Made by a program: the position numbers and the translations under genes
The notes under the pieces: generated by a model
Database searches by the model: none
The model's input: only the letters and a program-made list of their open reading frames with translations
Told to the model about the DNA's origin: nothing
Shown here: piece by piece, positions 49,314-60,230 of the stretch
Position numbering within the stretch: position 1 is the first letter of the stretch
Layout of the letters: each line of letters opens with the position of its first letter
From: Diphasiastrum complanatum
Taxonomy: Eukaryota; Streptophyta; Lycopodiopsida; Lycopodiales; Lycopodiaceae
Reading direction: 5' to 3'
Assembly: GCA_029204225.1 (NCBI GenBank)
Contig: CM055098.1
Span: 13,169,815 to 13,233,814, forward strand
DNA: 64,000 nt

Positions 49314-49787
49314 TCACCATATCCATGATAGTGCTTCTTTGATGTTGACATCTTTGATGAGCTTGAGAGCTTTGCACCATCCTAGCATCTTCGAAATTGA
49401 TTCCTTCCAAATTTCATGTAGATGCTTGACTTTGAGGCTTGCTTCTTCTTCATGTGCATGCTCCTCCATGAGAAAATAAAGATTTCTTCCTAACTTATTA
49501 GGATCACAAAGATCTAACATCATGTTACCATGATCTAGAGAATTAGACTTATCCAAATTGGCAAGACTATGCATGCTATAATAACAAAGTGTTTGCATCA
49601 TATCTTCATGCTTGTTTACCATGCTAATCTTAGATCCAATGAGGCTAAATACTTTATTATGGAGATAAGTGTCTTTAGAAGATGATTCACTTACTCTCAT
49701 AAAGAGTTTACAATTTGCCTCAATACAAATTTTCAAACTATGAGTGAACAAATCACTTTTGCTCTTACATGACTCAAGAGCATACAT
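49314..49787 (-). pseudogene. Element 1 downstream ORF, repeat-like continuation
   Basis: 157-residue frame after the main ORF. It reads SLKICIEANCKLFMRVSESS, SKDTYLHNKVFSLIGSKI, then a helical region and HLHEIWKESISKMLGWCKAL. The first part resembles the main ORF (CKLLTRISEASNVDTYIHKQ), suggesting an internal duplication of the protein. Stops at 49,788-49,903 separate the two. In element 2 a deletion of about 540 bp fuses the same C-terminal stretch to the main ORF. No known family. Confidence 0.4.
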
Positions 49788-49903
49788 TTGATGAAATAAC
49801 CATTGCTTTATAGTTGATTTAAAATCAATTTCAACCTTTTAAGAACATCATCTATGTTCTCAAGAGAGACTTCATACTCAACTAGTATGGCTTTACTCCA
49901 ATT

Positions 49904-51259
49904 TTACGATGCAATGATCTCACTAAAGCAAATTGATTTATCAAATGACATAAGAGAAGTAAGTATGAGATGTATACCACATGATATATGCTCCTCTTTC
50001 CCTTGAAATGTGAGCCACATGGATTCAAACAAATTTCTTGAGCTTATTTTTGGAATCACAATTTGAGAAGGTCTCTCCTCCTCAATCCTTGGCACACTTG
50101 AACCTTGAGAAGGATTCTCCTCCTCAATCCTTGGCACATTTGAACCTTGAGATGACTCCTTAAGATCCTCTTCATGGTGCTCCTTTTTGATGGAAATCCG
50201 AGACCTCCATGTCTCATAATGTTCACAACAACTATGACCACACAATATGCACTTCCTATGATTATTAAAATTACTTATGCTAGAAACATAAGTCCAAAAA
50301 TCACCACAACTTGGCATGATTTTTCTAATATTGAAATCAAAAGGCATTTCCATCTCAATAAGGCTAACTACTTGCTTATGGATATAAGTGTCCACATTGG
50401 ATGCTTCACTTATTCTCGTAAGAAGTTTACAACTTGCCTTGAAGATTGAAAACTTACAATTTTCATCTTTATGAATGAACACATCATTCATGATCTTATT
50501 GAGACCAAAATATCCTACATTATGAAGACATTTCCATTTCCTTGACTTCATATCTAATGCAAGCTTACAAGGAAAACATACTTTGCTATCTTTTAAGGCA
50601 TCACACTCAACTAGTATTGCCTTAATCCACCTTTGAGATACAAAAATCTCTTCAAAGCAAAATAGTTCCTCATAAGTTGACATGAGAGCATAAATGAAAC
50701 CATTTTGTGATTGCTGCTCCTTATTCTTGGTTGATTTCTCTTGCATCATAACAATAAGTTTGAACTTATCTAAAGTTCCAAGCAAAATACTTTCCAAGGA
50801 CATAAAATAAATCCAAGTTACTTTCATGAAAGTGACATCTATCTTTGCATCTTGAACCAAACAATGCACTTCCAAATGAAAAATCTCAAAAGATTTGACA
50901 TGTGTTGTGATGGACTCTTGAAGACAAATCTTGCAAGTCCTTGTGAGACTCCAAGCCTCATTCACCTTTCCACAAAGGAAACACCTTTCCTTGGACTTGT
51001 CCTTCTTGTATTTGCATTTCGAACTTGAAGCTCCATCCTTCACCTTGGCCCCCTTGCTTTGGTTCTCCTTGGATGGATTGGTCTTCTTTTTGTAGCATCT
51101 TGAGAAAATATATCCTCCCTTGCCACAAAGGTTGCACTTAGGATCATTTCTTTCCTTCAATAGGATGCCACCTATTGATGCCATGTGAATAAAAACCTGT
51201 GATATGATTCTACAAATGTAATTTGTGACTTTCAAGAGACTAGATTTGAACATCTTCAA
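49904..51259 (-). CDS. Element 1 main ORF, 451 aa, unknown protein
   Basis: Starts MKMFKSSLLK. Residues 42-55 (CNLCGKGGYIFSRC) have the spacing of a gag zinc knuckle, C-x2-C-x4-H-x4-C, with tyrosine in place of histidine. Residues 93-112 hold a second cysteine cluster (CFLCGKVNEAWSLTRTCKIC). The middle contains CFEEIFVSQRWIKAILVECD and a helical region; a serine/proline-rich repeat (VPRIEEE-PSQ) lies near residues 375-400. The C-terminal MSFDKSICFSEIIAS echoes MSTYEELFCFEEIFVS, pointing to an internal duplication. No polymerase, protease or capsid motif. Retention in two element copies suggests it was carried as a captured gene or a highly diverged gag; I cannot choose. Confidence 0.5.
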   Translation of the reverse strand: MKMFKSSLLKVTNYICRIISQVFIHMASIGGILLKERNDPKCNLCGKGGYIFSRCYKKKTNPSKENQSKGAKVKDGASSSKCKYKKDKSKERCFLCGKVNEAWSLTRTCKICLQESITTHVKSFEIFHLEVHCLVQDAKIDVTFMKVTWIYFMSLESILLGTLDKFKLIVMMQEKSTKNKEQQSQNGFIYALMSTYEELFCFEEIFVSQRWIKAILVECDALKDSKVCFPCKLALDMKSRKWKCLHNVGYFGLNKIMNDVFIHKDENCKFSIFKASCKLLTRISEASNVDTYIHKQVVSLIEMEMPFDFNIRKIMPSCGDFWTYVSSISNFNNHRKCILCGHSCCEHYETWRSRISIKKEHHEEDLKESSQGSNVPRIEEENPSQGSSVPRIEEERPSQIVIPKISSRNLFESMWLTFQGKEEHISCGIHLILTSLMSFDKSICFSEIIAS

Positions 51260-52840
51260 TAATCTAGAATGATCTACAAAATATCTAGCTCACAAACCTA
51301 AGATTCAATCTTCACACTAATGACTAATCACTTGGAAACTTTGCTTTGATCGCTAAGACAAAAGCACACAATCTTTGAATCAAATCACAAAAGAAATCAG
51401 ATCCAATCTCCTATTGGACTCATCAAATACCAGTGACTCTTTCTTTTGAAAATTGAAATGGATATGAAAAGATTTGACACCTAGATTTTTCTTTTCATTT
51501 GACTAGTTCTCTCAACACTTGAGATTCTTGAACAAAAGATGGGTTTTGTTTCAAACACATAAAAATCAAACTTAATCACTTCTTTTGGACTCACTTTTGA
51601 CCCGAATAATCTCACTCTTGAGATTTAGAATGAATTTGATTTGATTTGACAACAAACTATACCACCAATTTTTCACAAAGTTTAAAAAATTAGACAACTA
51701 GAGATTCACAAAGATCCCAACCATGCATGAATACTCAAATATGGACTCCTCATCATTCTAGACATCCAATGAGATCACAAATTGACCCTCACACTCTCAC
51801 AAAGAAAGTCGAATAGAACTAATTTGAGTTTCATACATTCTATGTCAATTTTTGCTCAACAAATTGAATTCAATCACTCCTATTGGATTCCACCAATTAC
51901 TCTACTTTTTAAGACTTGGAATGAAATTCAAAATCAAAAGTTGTGATTTTTCTCACTAAGATATTGTGCTTCAAAGAGCTAATGCCACTTAGAAAGATTT
52001 GATCACTTAGGAGAAGACAAACTCTCCACGAATAACAACACAAAATGAGCTTCTAGATCTTGCCCTCTACAAAGGAAGGAACTCTTAGAAAATTGGATCT
52101 CTCTCTACACATTTGCCATAGACACCTTAATGACTCTTTTCAAACCTTACAATCACTCAAACAAACTGAGTAGGGTTGAACAATGTGACTTGGATCTCAA
52201 TCTCTTTTCTAGAACTCTCAATTTAAGCCAATCTATGCCAAATTCTACAAAAGATTTGCATAGATGCTCTATATGCACTAGAAACTCTCAAAGGTTTCAC
52301 TTAGAGGACAGATCCAAGGATGTTTTCTAGCAAATTGATGCTTCTAAACTTGACCCTATCACTCTTGAACAAATCTAGAGTGATGGTACAATGGATTTGA
52401 TCCTCTCACCTTGCATATCACTTCTTAATTTATGATTTTTAGCAAAATCTCTCTCAACTTCAACATGCACTCAAAAAATTCGAGATAATCAATTAATGCA
52501 CCTAATTCAAGCTTCAAATTTAATTTCTTGGCTGATCTAATCCAAGAACTAATCAAGGGATTAGATTCTCTATTAAAAATGCTTGATTTTGCACCAAAAA
52601 TCACTCAAATTGGGTATGTGAGTAAAATTCTACAAATTTTTGAAATTTCTCATTCAAAACTGGAGATGTACAGCCTCACGCGTGTGAAAAGGGTTCCTAC
52701 AGCCCATCTGGACCAAAAACTTTGAGGATAGCTATCGAACCCAACTCGTTACACAAAATTTGACTAGTTTCCAAAAAACTGCTAATTTTGGCTTTGATTT
52801 GGATTAACCCTATTAATTTCAACAAAACCTCTTGTACTAG
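51260..52840 (-). other. Element 1 internal non-coding leader
   Basis: About 1.6 kb between primer site and main ORF, almost identical by eye to 62,323-63,883 in element 2. No long minus-strand frame. It presumably holds packaging signals (inference). Confidence 0.5.
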
Positions 52841-52852
52841 GCTCTGATACCA
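52841..52852 (-). other. Element 1 primer-binding site
   Basis: Minus strand TGGTATCAGAGC, complementary to initiator Met-tRNA, adjoining the right LTR. Confidence 0.85.
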
Positions 52853-53672
52853 TGTGGAAAAAGTACAAAAAGGACCAAGAGTGGATCCTAATCTAATCCT
52901 CAAGAGGGATTGGCTGTTAGATTACTTGATCTATCAATCTACATAAGATTAAGATCAATCTAGATCAATTCTAGACACAGAATCCTAACATGAACAATCA
53001 TTAATTGAAGGTAAGTGTAATTTCTGGTTTCACACGTGTGAAACACTATCTGAGTACGTACTCCAACCTGAAAATCAAGTACACATTGATAGAACCTCAA
53101 AACAATAAAAAAAAATGTAGACAAATGGAGAGAATCACTCAAAATTGCTTCCAAAACCAAGATTGGTGTCTCACATTGATTATGGCCAAATGTGGCTTTA
53201 TATATACAATAAGTGGGAGCTCGTGGTACTGATCATCCCTCTGATCCCACATGTGTGAAGGTGCTTTATCATATGATGATTCATCATGCAAAATTGACAC
53301 TGGGACAAAACCTTCTATTTTGAGCACTTTTGGTCCATTTTCCTTCTATGTGGAGATCTACTTGGAAATTTTCTAGAAGTCAAAATTCGCCTACTTCAGC
53401 TTATTCCACACATGTGAGCTGTCCTCTACACATGGGATGTGACACCTAACCAAAAGATGTGGCTCATGCAATCAATAGATTGATGCCATGTATCATATGT
53501 CTAGAAAACTAGTTTTTGGAACTTGAATTAAATCATATGTACAACCTATATGATTATGGTACATGACAAGTACACTATTTTCACACATGGGAACAGGCTC
53601 CACACATGTGTAATCATCCTATATACATGATTTTTGGCCTCTACCAGGCTCATTTTTTTTGCGTTTTTCACA
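52853..53672 (-). repeat. Element 1 right LTR
   Basis: 820 bp, starts TGTGGAAAAAGTAC and ends TTTTTCACA. Differs from the left LTR by scattered bases and small indels. Confidence 0.85.
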
Positions 53673-53677
53673 CATGC

Positions 53678-53908
53678 TTCATCAAAAAATGTCAAACACA
53701 TCCCTGCATCCACTATTCTTGCTACAGAGAGCAAGTCTTGTTGCAGAGTAGGCACAAACAAAACATCTTCGAGTCGTCTGTCTCTGCCGTTTGTGTTGAG
53801 CCATAGTGAACCAATATCGTTCACTTGATGTTTGGATCCATCTCCAAGAACTATGAATCTTGAAGGATCTGCACTTCTAAAATCAGATATTATTTGTCTT
53901 GATGTCAT
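53678..53908 (-). pseudogene. Copia-2 protease-side region, interrupted
   Basis: Minus frame SRFIVLGDGSKHQVNDIGSL, LEDVLFVPTLQQDLLSVARI, GMCLTFFDEA. This is the segment between protease and integrase in copia polyproteins (the LxDVLxVPxLxxNLLSV pattern). It is cut at DEAC by element 1 and resumes at 48,350 (CNVIDASTSTLIAQG). Confidence 0.8.
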
Positions 53909-54478
53909 GAAGTGTGAGGTGATTCGGAGTCTAGAATCACCTCATGTGTGTCAGATGTTGACGCTGCACACACGTCTTCACAAATATAGGCGGTCGAACA
54001 GTTTCTGTTCGTTCTTTCTTCGCCCATCTTCGAGCTCTTGGGCTCCTCGACATAGGATGAACTATTGCTGTTCTCTAGTCTGTTCTGTGCTGATTTGTTT
54101 CTCGGCTTCGGGCGGCAATCCATGGCTGCATCCTTCTTGTGGCAATGGATACACTCAATCTTGGGATTGAGCCAGCATGTATCTACTGTATGCCCGTCTC
54201 TTCTGCATCTCACGCAAGTCTTCTTGTCTACACCTTGTTGCTTCGACCTTCCTTTGCTCTTCCAGTTGCTTTTGCTGGTTTCCTCTGCTTGCAGATCATG
54301 ATTTTGCCTCTAATTCGACTCCCTCTTGCTTCTTGGATTTTTCTTTGTTGCCATAGAGGGTCTGGTCAGAACCATCTTTGTGATCAAGATATTCTCTAGT
54401 CTCGACTTCCTCTCGAATATCGACAATCACCTTTTTGAGGTTCATAGTAGGATCTTTCACGCGCAGGGTCCTCGTCAT
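53905..54478 (-). pseudogene. Copia-2 gag C-terminus and zinc knuckle
   Basis: Minus frames read MRCRRDGHTVDTCW (a CCHC knuckle with the first cysteine in the preceding frame), IECIHCHKKDAAMDC, then NCSTAYICEDVC and VILDSESPHTS near the protease active-site position (the usual DSG/DTG is not intact). 54,296-54,478 covers MTRTLRVKDPTMNLKKVIVD. Frameshifted. Confidence 0.65.
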
Positions 54479-54517
54479 CTAGAATGATCTGGGTAAGGCT
54501 CTCAATAGATACGTGAG

Positions 54518-54973
54518 CTATTTCTCAGCTGACACTGCATTCTCTGCTCCAGAGTTATGTAGTGATAGAAATAGATCCTTCATCTTTCTTATGAAAGAAG
54601 TGAGGTCCTTCCCATCCCACTGTAGATTCATCAACTGATCTTTCAACATCATGATTTGACTTCTTGATTTCGTCTGAAATCTAGTGAGTAATCCATCCCA
54701 CATCTCCTTAGCTTTGGAGAGTGTAGCCAGGTCAAGTGTGAGACTTTCTTCGATGGAAGATGATATCAAGGCTATCGCCTTGTCATTTTTCTCCCTCCAT
54801 TCACGTAGCTCCTTGTCTGATGTCGTAGGAATCTCTTCTGTCCCATCCACCCAGGGGAAGAGTCCTTCGCCCTTGAGTATCAGTGATGTCTTAACTTTCC
54901 AGGCTATAAAGTTAGATCCTGAGGAATCAAGAATTGTGTAGATCTTGCTTTGCATGCTGCTGATTGAAGCCAT
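54518..54973 (-). CDS. Copia-2 gag N-terminal part
   Basis: 151-residue minus frame, MASISSMQSKIYTILDSSGS then FIAWKVKTSLILKGEGLFPW, EMWDGLLTRFQTKSRSQIMM and DLTSFIRKMKDLFLSLHNSG. This is the standard copia gag start (DUF4219/UBN2 type). A stop after VSAEK separates it from the rest. It starts about 120 bp downstream of the primer site. Confidence 0.8.
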   Translation of the reverse strand: MASISSMQSKIYTILDSSGSNFIAWKVKTSLILKGEGLFPWVDGTEEIPTTSDKELREWREKNDKAIALISSSIEESLTLDLATLSKAKEMWDGLLTRFQTKSRSQIMMLKDQLMNLQWDGKDLTSFIRKMKDLFLSLHNSGAENAVSAEK

Positions 54974-55078
54974 TGTCTTTTGGAGTCTGTTCTCTCATTG
55001 ATGGTTGTTTTGTCTGAATGCTTGGCCTCCTGGATTTGATAGCTTCTCGGCTACGTCAGACTATAACAAGATAGGTAG

Positions 55079-55090
55079 GCTCTGATACCA
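55079..55090 (-). other. Copia-2 primer-binding site
   Basis: Minus strand TGGTATCAGAGC. A second, mutated copy (GCTTTGATACCA on plus) lies 24 bp away at 55,115-55,126, inside what is now LTR. Confidence 0.8.
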
Positions 55091-55093
55091 CTA

Positions 55094-55642
55094 AAGAGAA
55101 TGTAATGGTGATATGCTTTGATACCACTGATGAGAATCGAGAAGAAATCGCGAAATTGTCCTGACCGCAACTCAACCATGACTCAATGCGATCCGGATGG
55201 AGTTCAGATGTGGTCGTTGGACACTGCCAGGTGAATCACTCCTACAGTCCTCCGGAATGTAGTTAGGCACTATTGATCTACGTTTATAAATAAATGCAGT
55301 ATTCAACAAATACAACCAATGTGTGGAATTGAAATAAATGGGAAAATCAGACATACAAATAACAACAGATACATTTGCATTCAAGATCATACATCATAAA
55401 CTGACATGTGCGCAATGGCTACAAGATCATCTATTAATTTTTCTCAGATTCTTCAAGCACTACATGCAGATCCACGCAGTGCGTTGGCGTGGGAGAAACA
55501 TGGTTCTCTCACGAGTAATCATCTCGCTTTACTAGCGGACAGTTGGATCTACAGATACTAGACAAAATTGTCTTCGCACACAGGCGAACATGTATTCTGT
55601 AATTTCGTCTTGATTGCTTACTAGCATCAGACTACTTCATGC
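55094..55642 (-). repeat. Copia-2 5' LTR, truncated by an inversion breakpoint
   Basis: Matches 44,503-45,060 until TACTTCATGC, then abruptly becomes AAGGACCATGGG. The missing remainder, in reverse orientation, is at about 57,700-57,864. Confidence 0.8.
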
Positions 55643-57421
55643 AAGGACCATGGGCTAACGACTAAGACCCAACGAATATTCTTACAAGTGTGGAGGATCT
55701 TGGAGAGGCTGTTGATAACAACAAAAATAAAAGATGTCATTTTGAAATCGACATTGAAACAAAGTGCACACCGAATTTGTCAATCTTGGCAAGTGCAAAT
55801 GCATCCACCCGACATAATTCAGATTTTTTGAAATTCGATTTTGATGAACATGATTACACAAGAAATATATTACATGATGCTAATATGACAAAAACGATCC
55901 TACAAGATCAAGATGGTCACAAGCAGAGAAAGTTTTTGAAGATGTACAAAGAGAGCCTCAAGTATGTCCAACATCCTTTAGAACTCCTCATAATCTCAAA
56001 AGAAAACGTGTGTTTGCTTATGTTGCACCAAAAAAGACAGAATATGTTTTATCATCAGAAAATATAAGGAAAACGTTGATGCAACCATGTTGTAGTAAGT
56101 TGTGCATTCGACAAATCACCTACAAAGAATGTGAAGACTTGCGACTAGGTATGTGGAGAGAACGAGGAGCTAGCAAGCATAATCAGTTATTGCAGATGTT
56201 CAAATGTTTTTTTCATAGACGAGAAATGTCAAACACAATGTTTGATATTTTGGATAAATCCAAATTGTGCTTCAAACCTATGTTGGATAGTAAAGTTGTA
56301 TGCATAAAAGCATATCAGAATCTATTGGGAATCTCCCATGAAATATTTTGGCAAGTAATTGTTGAGGATCGTTATTCCATTGTATACAAGTTTCATGGAA
56401 ACACCGGCACATTCAAGCAACATGGAAATTCTTCAAAAGGGCTGGCCGTAATGCATGGGATTTTGGAAAAGCGCGCGTTGCCTCAACCACATCTACAACA
56501 TAAATCAAAAGATGGCATTGTTATTTGTGAACATCATCTCCCAATCGGCATGCATAAATCTGATGTCTTCAAAACTATAAACACACAACTTAAAGACACG
56601 TGTATTCCTGAAGTTTCAAGATCCACACTCCACAAGATGTGGAAACAAGAGTTTGGACATGTCAAGACTCCAACAAGACAAAGAATGTCCAAATGCATAA
56701 CATGTGATGACCTTAAAAATGCAATAGAGACAACTCCTGACACTAGGATGCATGATCACTATATTGCATTGACTCGGTTGTCATTGACATCATGTTTTTG
56801 ATTCCAGAAAATTGTATGCATATTGAAAAGAAGAGTCAAGATCCCATCTTGAGCAGTCTTTGTGTCTTATCATTGATGGAATGGATCAAAATACAACAAC
56901 ATTACCATGTTTCAATAAGACTCCTCCCAGATTAGAGGGCAATTGATTTTTGAAAACACATGTTTGAAGGGTATTGGTTCATGGATTCAAGTTGCTCTGT
57001 GATGTTTGGATTGATACCTTGCATGTTCATGATAGCAATCAAGTTGCCACATCAATAATGCGAGCAATAAGAAAGGTACAAGTATCACGTGGTAACTTAC
57101 CTCTGATCTTACATATTCAAGCTGACAATTGTTGGGGGGAGAACAAGAACAAATTTATTTTTGGTCTTTGTTCTATGTTAGTGGCACATGACATCTTCCA
57201 AAAGGTAGAAATGGGATTTCTTTTGGTTGGCCACACACATGAAGACATAGATCAGCTTTTCAGTGTCATATCCAAGGCTTTGAAGTCCAAATCAGTTCAT
57301 ACAATGCCAAATATGCTAGCACGAATTGGTGAAAAGATTGGTGGCGGTCGTATCAAAAGCACTAAAGTAGAAATACTAGAATGAATGACAGACTGGAAAA
57401 AATTTATAGATCTGAAGAAAC
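55643..57421 (+). pseudogene. DUF7869-type gene, N-terminal and central part (inverted segment)
   Basis: Three plus-strand frames in register by content. 55,690-56,067: LKFDFDEHDYTRNIL. 56,010-56,801: CCSKLCIRQITYKECEDLRL, VVCIKAYQNLLGIS, FHGNTGTF. About 56,870-57,384: DGMDQNTTTLPCFNKTPP, LHIQADNCWGENKNKF and LLVGHTHEDIDQLF. Spaced blocks (cysteines, VCxxAxxxLLGIS, DGMDQ, DNCxxENKN, GHTHEDID) match what I recall of DUF7869 proteins, whose acidic residues suggest an RNase H-like, transposase-derived fold (inference). It ends DWKKFIDLKK at about 57,421, where copia-2 tail sequence begins. Frameshifts near 56,060, 56,800 and 57,385 break it. The C-terminal part is at 43,550-44,502. Confidence 0.6.
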
Positions 57422-57864
57422 AAAACGTTTCTGTTCACAAAGCCTTGCTAGCTTTCAACCCTCCACCTGACACGAAACATGAAGATGAATGATTCGCGAA
57501 CATGCAAGTCAAAGGAGACAAACAGGAACGGTTCACAAACACGAAAGATTCACGAACGAGAAACTTTTGTGGTCCAGTACGAGAAAGGCAGACGACGGAA
57601 TCGAAACCAACGATGGAAACGAAACCAACGTCGTGAAACCTTCTCCTGCCCTTCACGCTCAAAGAGTACCAACAAATATTACGCAAGTACCCAGAGGTAT
57701 AGATATCTAACCTGATGGGATGACATCAGCAGATACACTTTAGGTCATGGCTAATCTGCCACTCTTGTAGTTTTCTAATTAGTTGTAGATGCTTAATCAC
57801 TCTAATCTTAAGGTTACATAGAGCGACTATATACTTACTGGATGATACTTAATAGAATACACAG
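57422..57864 (+). mobile_element. Copia-2 3' tail and partial LTR, inverted
   Basis: Plus-strand copy of the copia-2 end: QNVSVHKALLAFNPPPDTKH as in 45,415-45,500, then LTR sequence from about 57,700 (ATATCTAACCTGATGGGATG) to AATACACAG at 57,864. It is the reverse complement of the LTR part missing at 55,642. Confidence 0.8.
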
Positions 57865-58030
57865 CCCCTTGGCCTTTCGTTCTTAGTCCTGAGGGGCTTT
57901 GTCCTTAGTCCTTTAAGGCCCTTAGCCCTTAGCCATTAGCATATATCTCTTGGTCTTAGGTCCTTAGTCCTTAGCTTTTAGCCAGTGTCCCTTGGCCATT
58001 GATACTTAGTCCTTAGTCCTTTATCTTTTT
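57865..58030. repeat. Degenerate CTTAGTCC minisatellite
   Basis: Repeated words TTAGTCC, CCTTAG, CCCTTAGCC and TTGGCC in irregular tandem, ending near 58,025. The reverse complement of 55,643-55,680 reads GGTCTTAGTCGTTAGCCC, the same flavour. Confidence 0.6.
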
Positions 58031-58587
58031 ATCTTATTATTAATTATTTTTTGATTTTAAGATTTATTTTTTAATTTATTTTTAATCTATCTATATATAT
58101 ATATATATATATATATGTCTAAGAAAGTGGATGGGGGACATGGACGTGCGTCCGGGGTGGATGCACATTTTTAAATTTTTTTTAGTGTATATTTTATTTA
58201 GAAAAATGTACACGTCGACCCTACATTTGGGGATTGGACGCGGACGCGGACGCACCCGAACACCAAACGCGGACGCAAAAACCCTCGGGACGTTCATCCC
58301 TACTATATATATGCACATAGATTTTTTTAAATATTTTTTTGATTTTTTATGATTCATTGTTTAGTTTTTAGATCATTTTTTTTTTAGTTTTTTGACTTTT
58401 TATTATTCATTGTTTAATTTTTGGATTTATTTCATAGTTTTTTCTGACTTTTTGTTATTTATTTTTTAATTTTGATATATTTGAAATTTTTTTTATTATG
58501 TTTTGTTTTTTTTTATTTTAGGTTTGTTTGGTTTTTTTATTATTGATTATTTATTTTTTAATTTTTAGATTTATTTCATAGTTTTTT
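58031..58587. other. AT-rich DNA with a small GC-rich island
   Basis: T-rich sequence with (AT)n at about 58,091-58,116 and a GC-rich patch at 58,130-58,300 (GACGCGGACGCGGACGC). No gene. This stretch has no counterpart in copy A. Confidence 0.4.
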
Positions 58588-58734
58588 GACTTTTTTTATT
58601 ATTTGTTAATTTTAACTATTTATTTTTTAAGTTTGAGATTCTTTTAATTTTCTAATTATTATGTTTTATTTTTAGAATTTTTGTTTTTCTGACTTTTTAT
58701 TATTCATTTTCTAATTTTTTGATTTTTTATTTAG

Positions 58735-58813
<79 letters not shown>

Positions 58814-59421
58814 TTTATTTCATAGTTTGTTTACTTTTTATTATTCATTTTTTAATTTTTAGATTTATTTCATAGTTTGTTTACTTTTTATTATTCATTT
58901 TTTGATTTTTAGATTTATTTCATAGTTTTTTGACTTTTTGTTTTTTATTTTTCAATTGTTATTATTTATCTTTTTATTATGTTTTGTTATTTTAGTTTTT
59001 TGTTACTTTTTAGTTTTTTTGTATTTTTCAAGGTTTTGGCAATATATTTATGCTGTTTACCTTTTTTTCTATTTTAAACAATGTAGAATGATGGAGGTAT
59101 GAGGAGAGACCATTAGGTTCCATATTTATCTCATAAGCATTTAGTTAAGCAAGACATTTTTCTAAGCTGTATATAGAACCTTAAATTAGTCTTTTTTTTC
59201 AAAAATTGTGAGCAAGGTTTTTTTTAAAATGGGTCTTAGGTTTTTATTGAAAATGGCAAGTTAATTTAGCTTAAAGTAAAAAAAGAACACGGTGCTGACA
59301 TGTGACATACTAATTATCCCATAACCAATCTTAGAAAGTGACTCAAAGGAACATAAATAGGGTGTCTAGAATTTTAATTTTAGTTAGTTTTAGGATTGTG
59401 TGTGTGTTACATTCTTTCAAA

Positions 59422-59458
<37 letters not shown>

Positions 59459-59461
59459 GAG
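58588..59461. repeat. AT-rich block with (AT)n and (GT)n, copy B
   Basis: Counterpart of 19,861-20,734, with (AT)n at 58,738-58,811 and (GT)n at 59,423-59,455. An extra TTTATTTCATAGTTTG unit near 58,860 is a local tandem difference. Confidence 0.7.
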
Positions 59462-60230
59462 GAGCGTTTGAAAACCATCCGCCACGGCGGATGGACCCAA
59501 GTTCTTTTTTCTTTCTTTCAAAAAACTATACTTTAATGTTTTTACAGAAAAGTTGAGTAAAAAAAAATACTTTGATTGGTACATGGCTCCTTCCATCTCC
59601 TGCGGCGGATGGACCCCAGATTTTTGGTTTTTTTTTTTCAAATTTTTTTTTTATTTTTTTTGAAAAAAAGTTGAGAAAAACAAATTAAAAAAAAAAACAC
59701 TTTTTTTTTTCAAAAAAATAAATTTTAATTTTTTTTACAAAAAGTTGAGAAAAAAAAACTTTGATTGGGACATGGTCCCTTCCATCTGCCACGGTGCCAG
59801 ATTTTGTTTTCAAAAAAATAAATTTTAATTTTTTTTAGAAAAAACTGAGAAAAACAAATTAAAAAAAAAACTTTGATTGGGGTTTGGCTCCTTCCATCCG
59901 CCGCGGCAGATGGACCCAAGAATTTTAATTCTAAAAAAAAAAAACTGAGAAAAAAAACTTTGATTGGGACATGGCCCCTTCCATCCGCCATGGCGGATGG
60001 ACCCCAAATTTAATTTTTTTTTTAATTTCTTAATTTGAAAAACGTTGAGAAAAACAAATTAAAAAAAAAGAAAAAATACTTTATTGGAGCTTGGCCCCTT
60101 CCATTCATCGCAACGGATGGACTCCAGATTTTTTTTTTCAAAAAAATAAATTTTAATTTTTTCTAGAAAAAGTTAAAAAAAAAAAACTTTGATTGGGGCT
60201 TGGCCCCTTCCATCCGCTTGGACCCCAAGA
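59462..60230. repeat. Tandem array of about 115-bp units, copy B
   Basis: Counterpart of 20,735-21,550, with cores near 59,477, 59,594, 59,780, 59,895, 59,978, 60,097 and 60,208. One unit is collapsed around 59,640-59,700. Confidence 0.7.

Larger units (their letters stand above)
48356..53672 (-). mobile_element. Non-autonomous LTR retrotransposon (element 1), complete
   Basis: Two similar LTRs, 48,356-49,188 and 52,853-53,672, begin TGTG and end CACA. A Met-tRNA primer site (minus-strand TGGTATCAGAGC, 52,841-52,852) touches the right LTR. A 5-bp target duplication, CATGC, flanks the element (48,351-48,355 and 53,673-53,677). Total length is about 5.3 kb. The interior has no protease, integrase or RT; its only long frame encodes an unrecognised cysteine-containing protein. 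It sits inside copia-2: the host frame reads FDEAC on one side and CNVIDAS on the other. A second copy begins at 60,367. Confidence 0.85.

Noticed and set aside
52130-52330. 66-residue plus-strand ORF identical at 63,191-63,391
   Set aside because: Identity simply reflects recent element copies; it is antisense to the element and has no coding hallmark.
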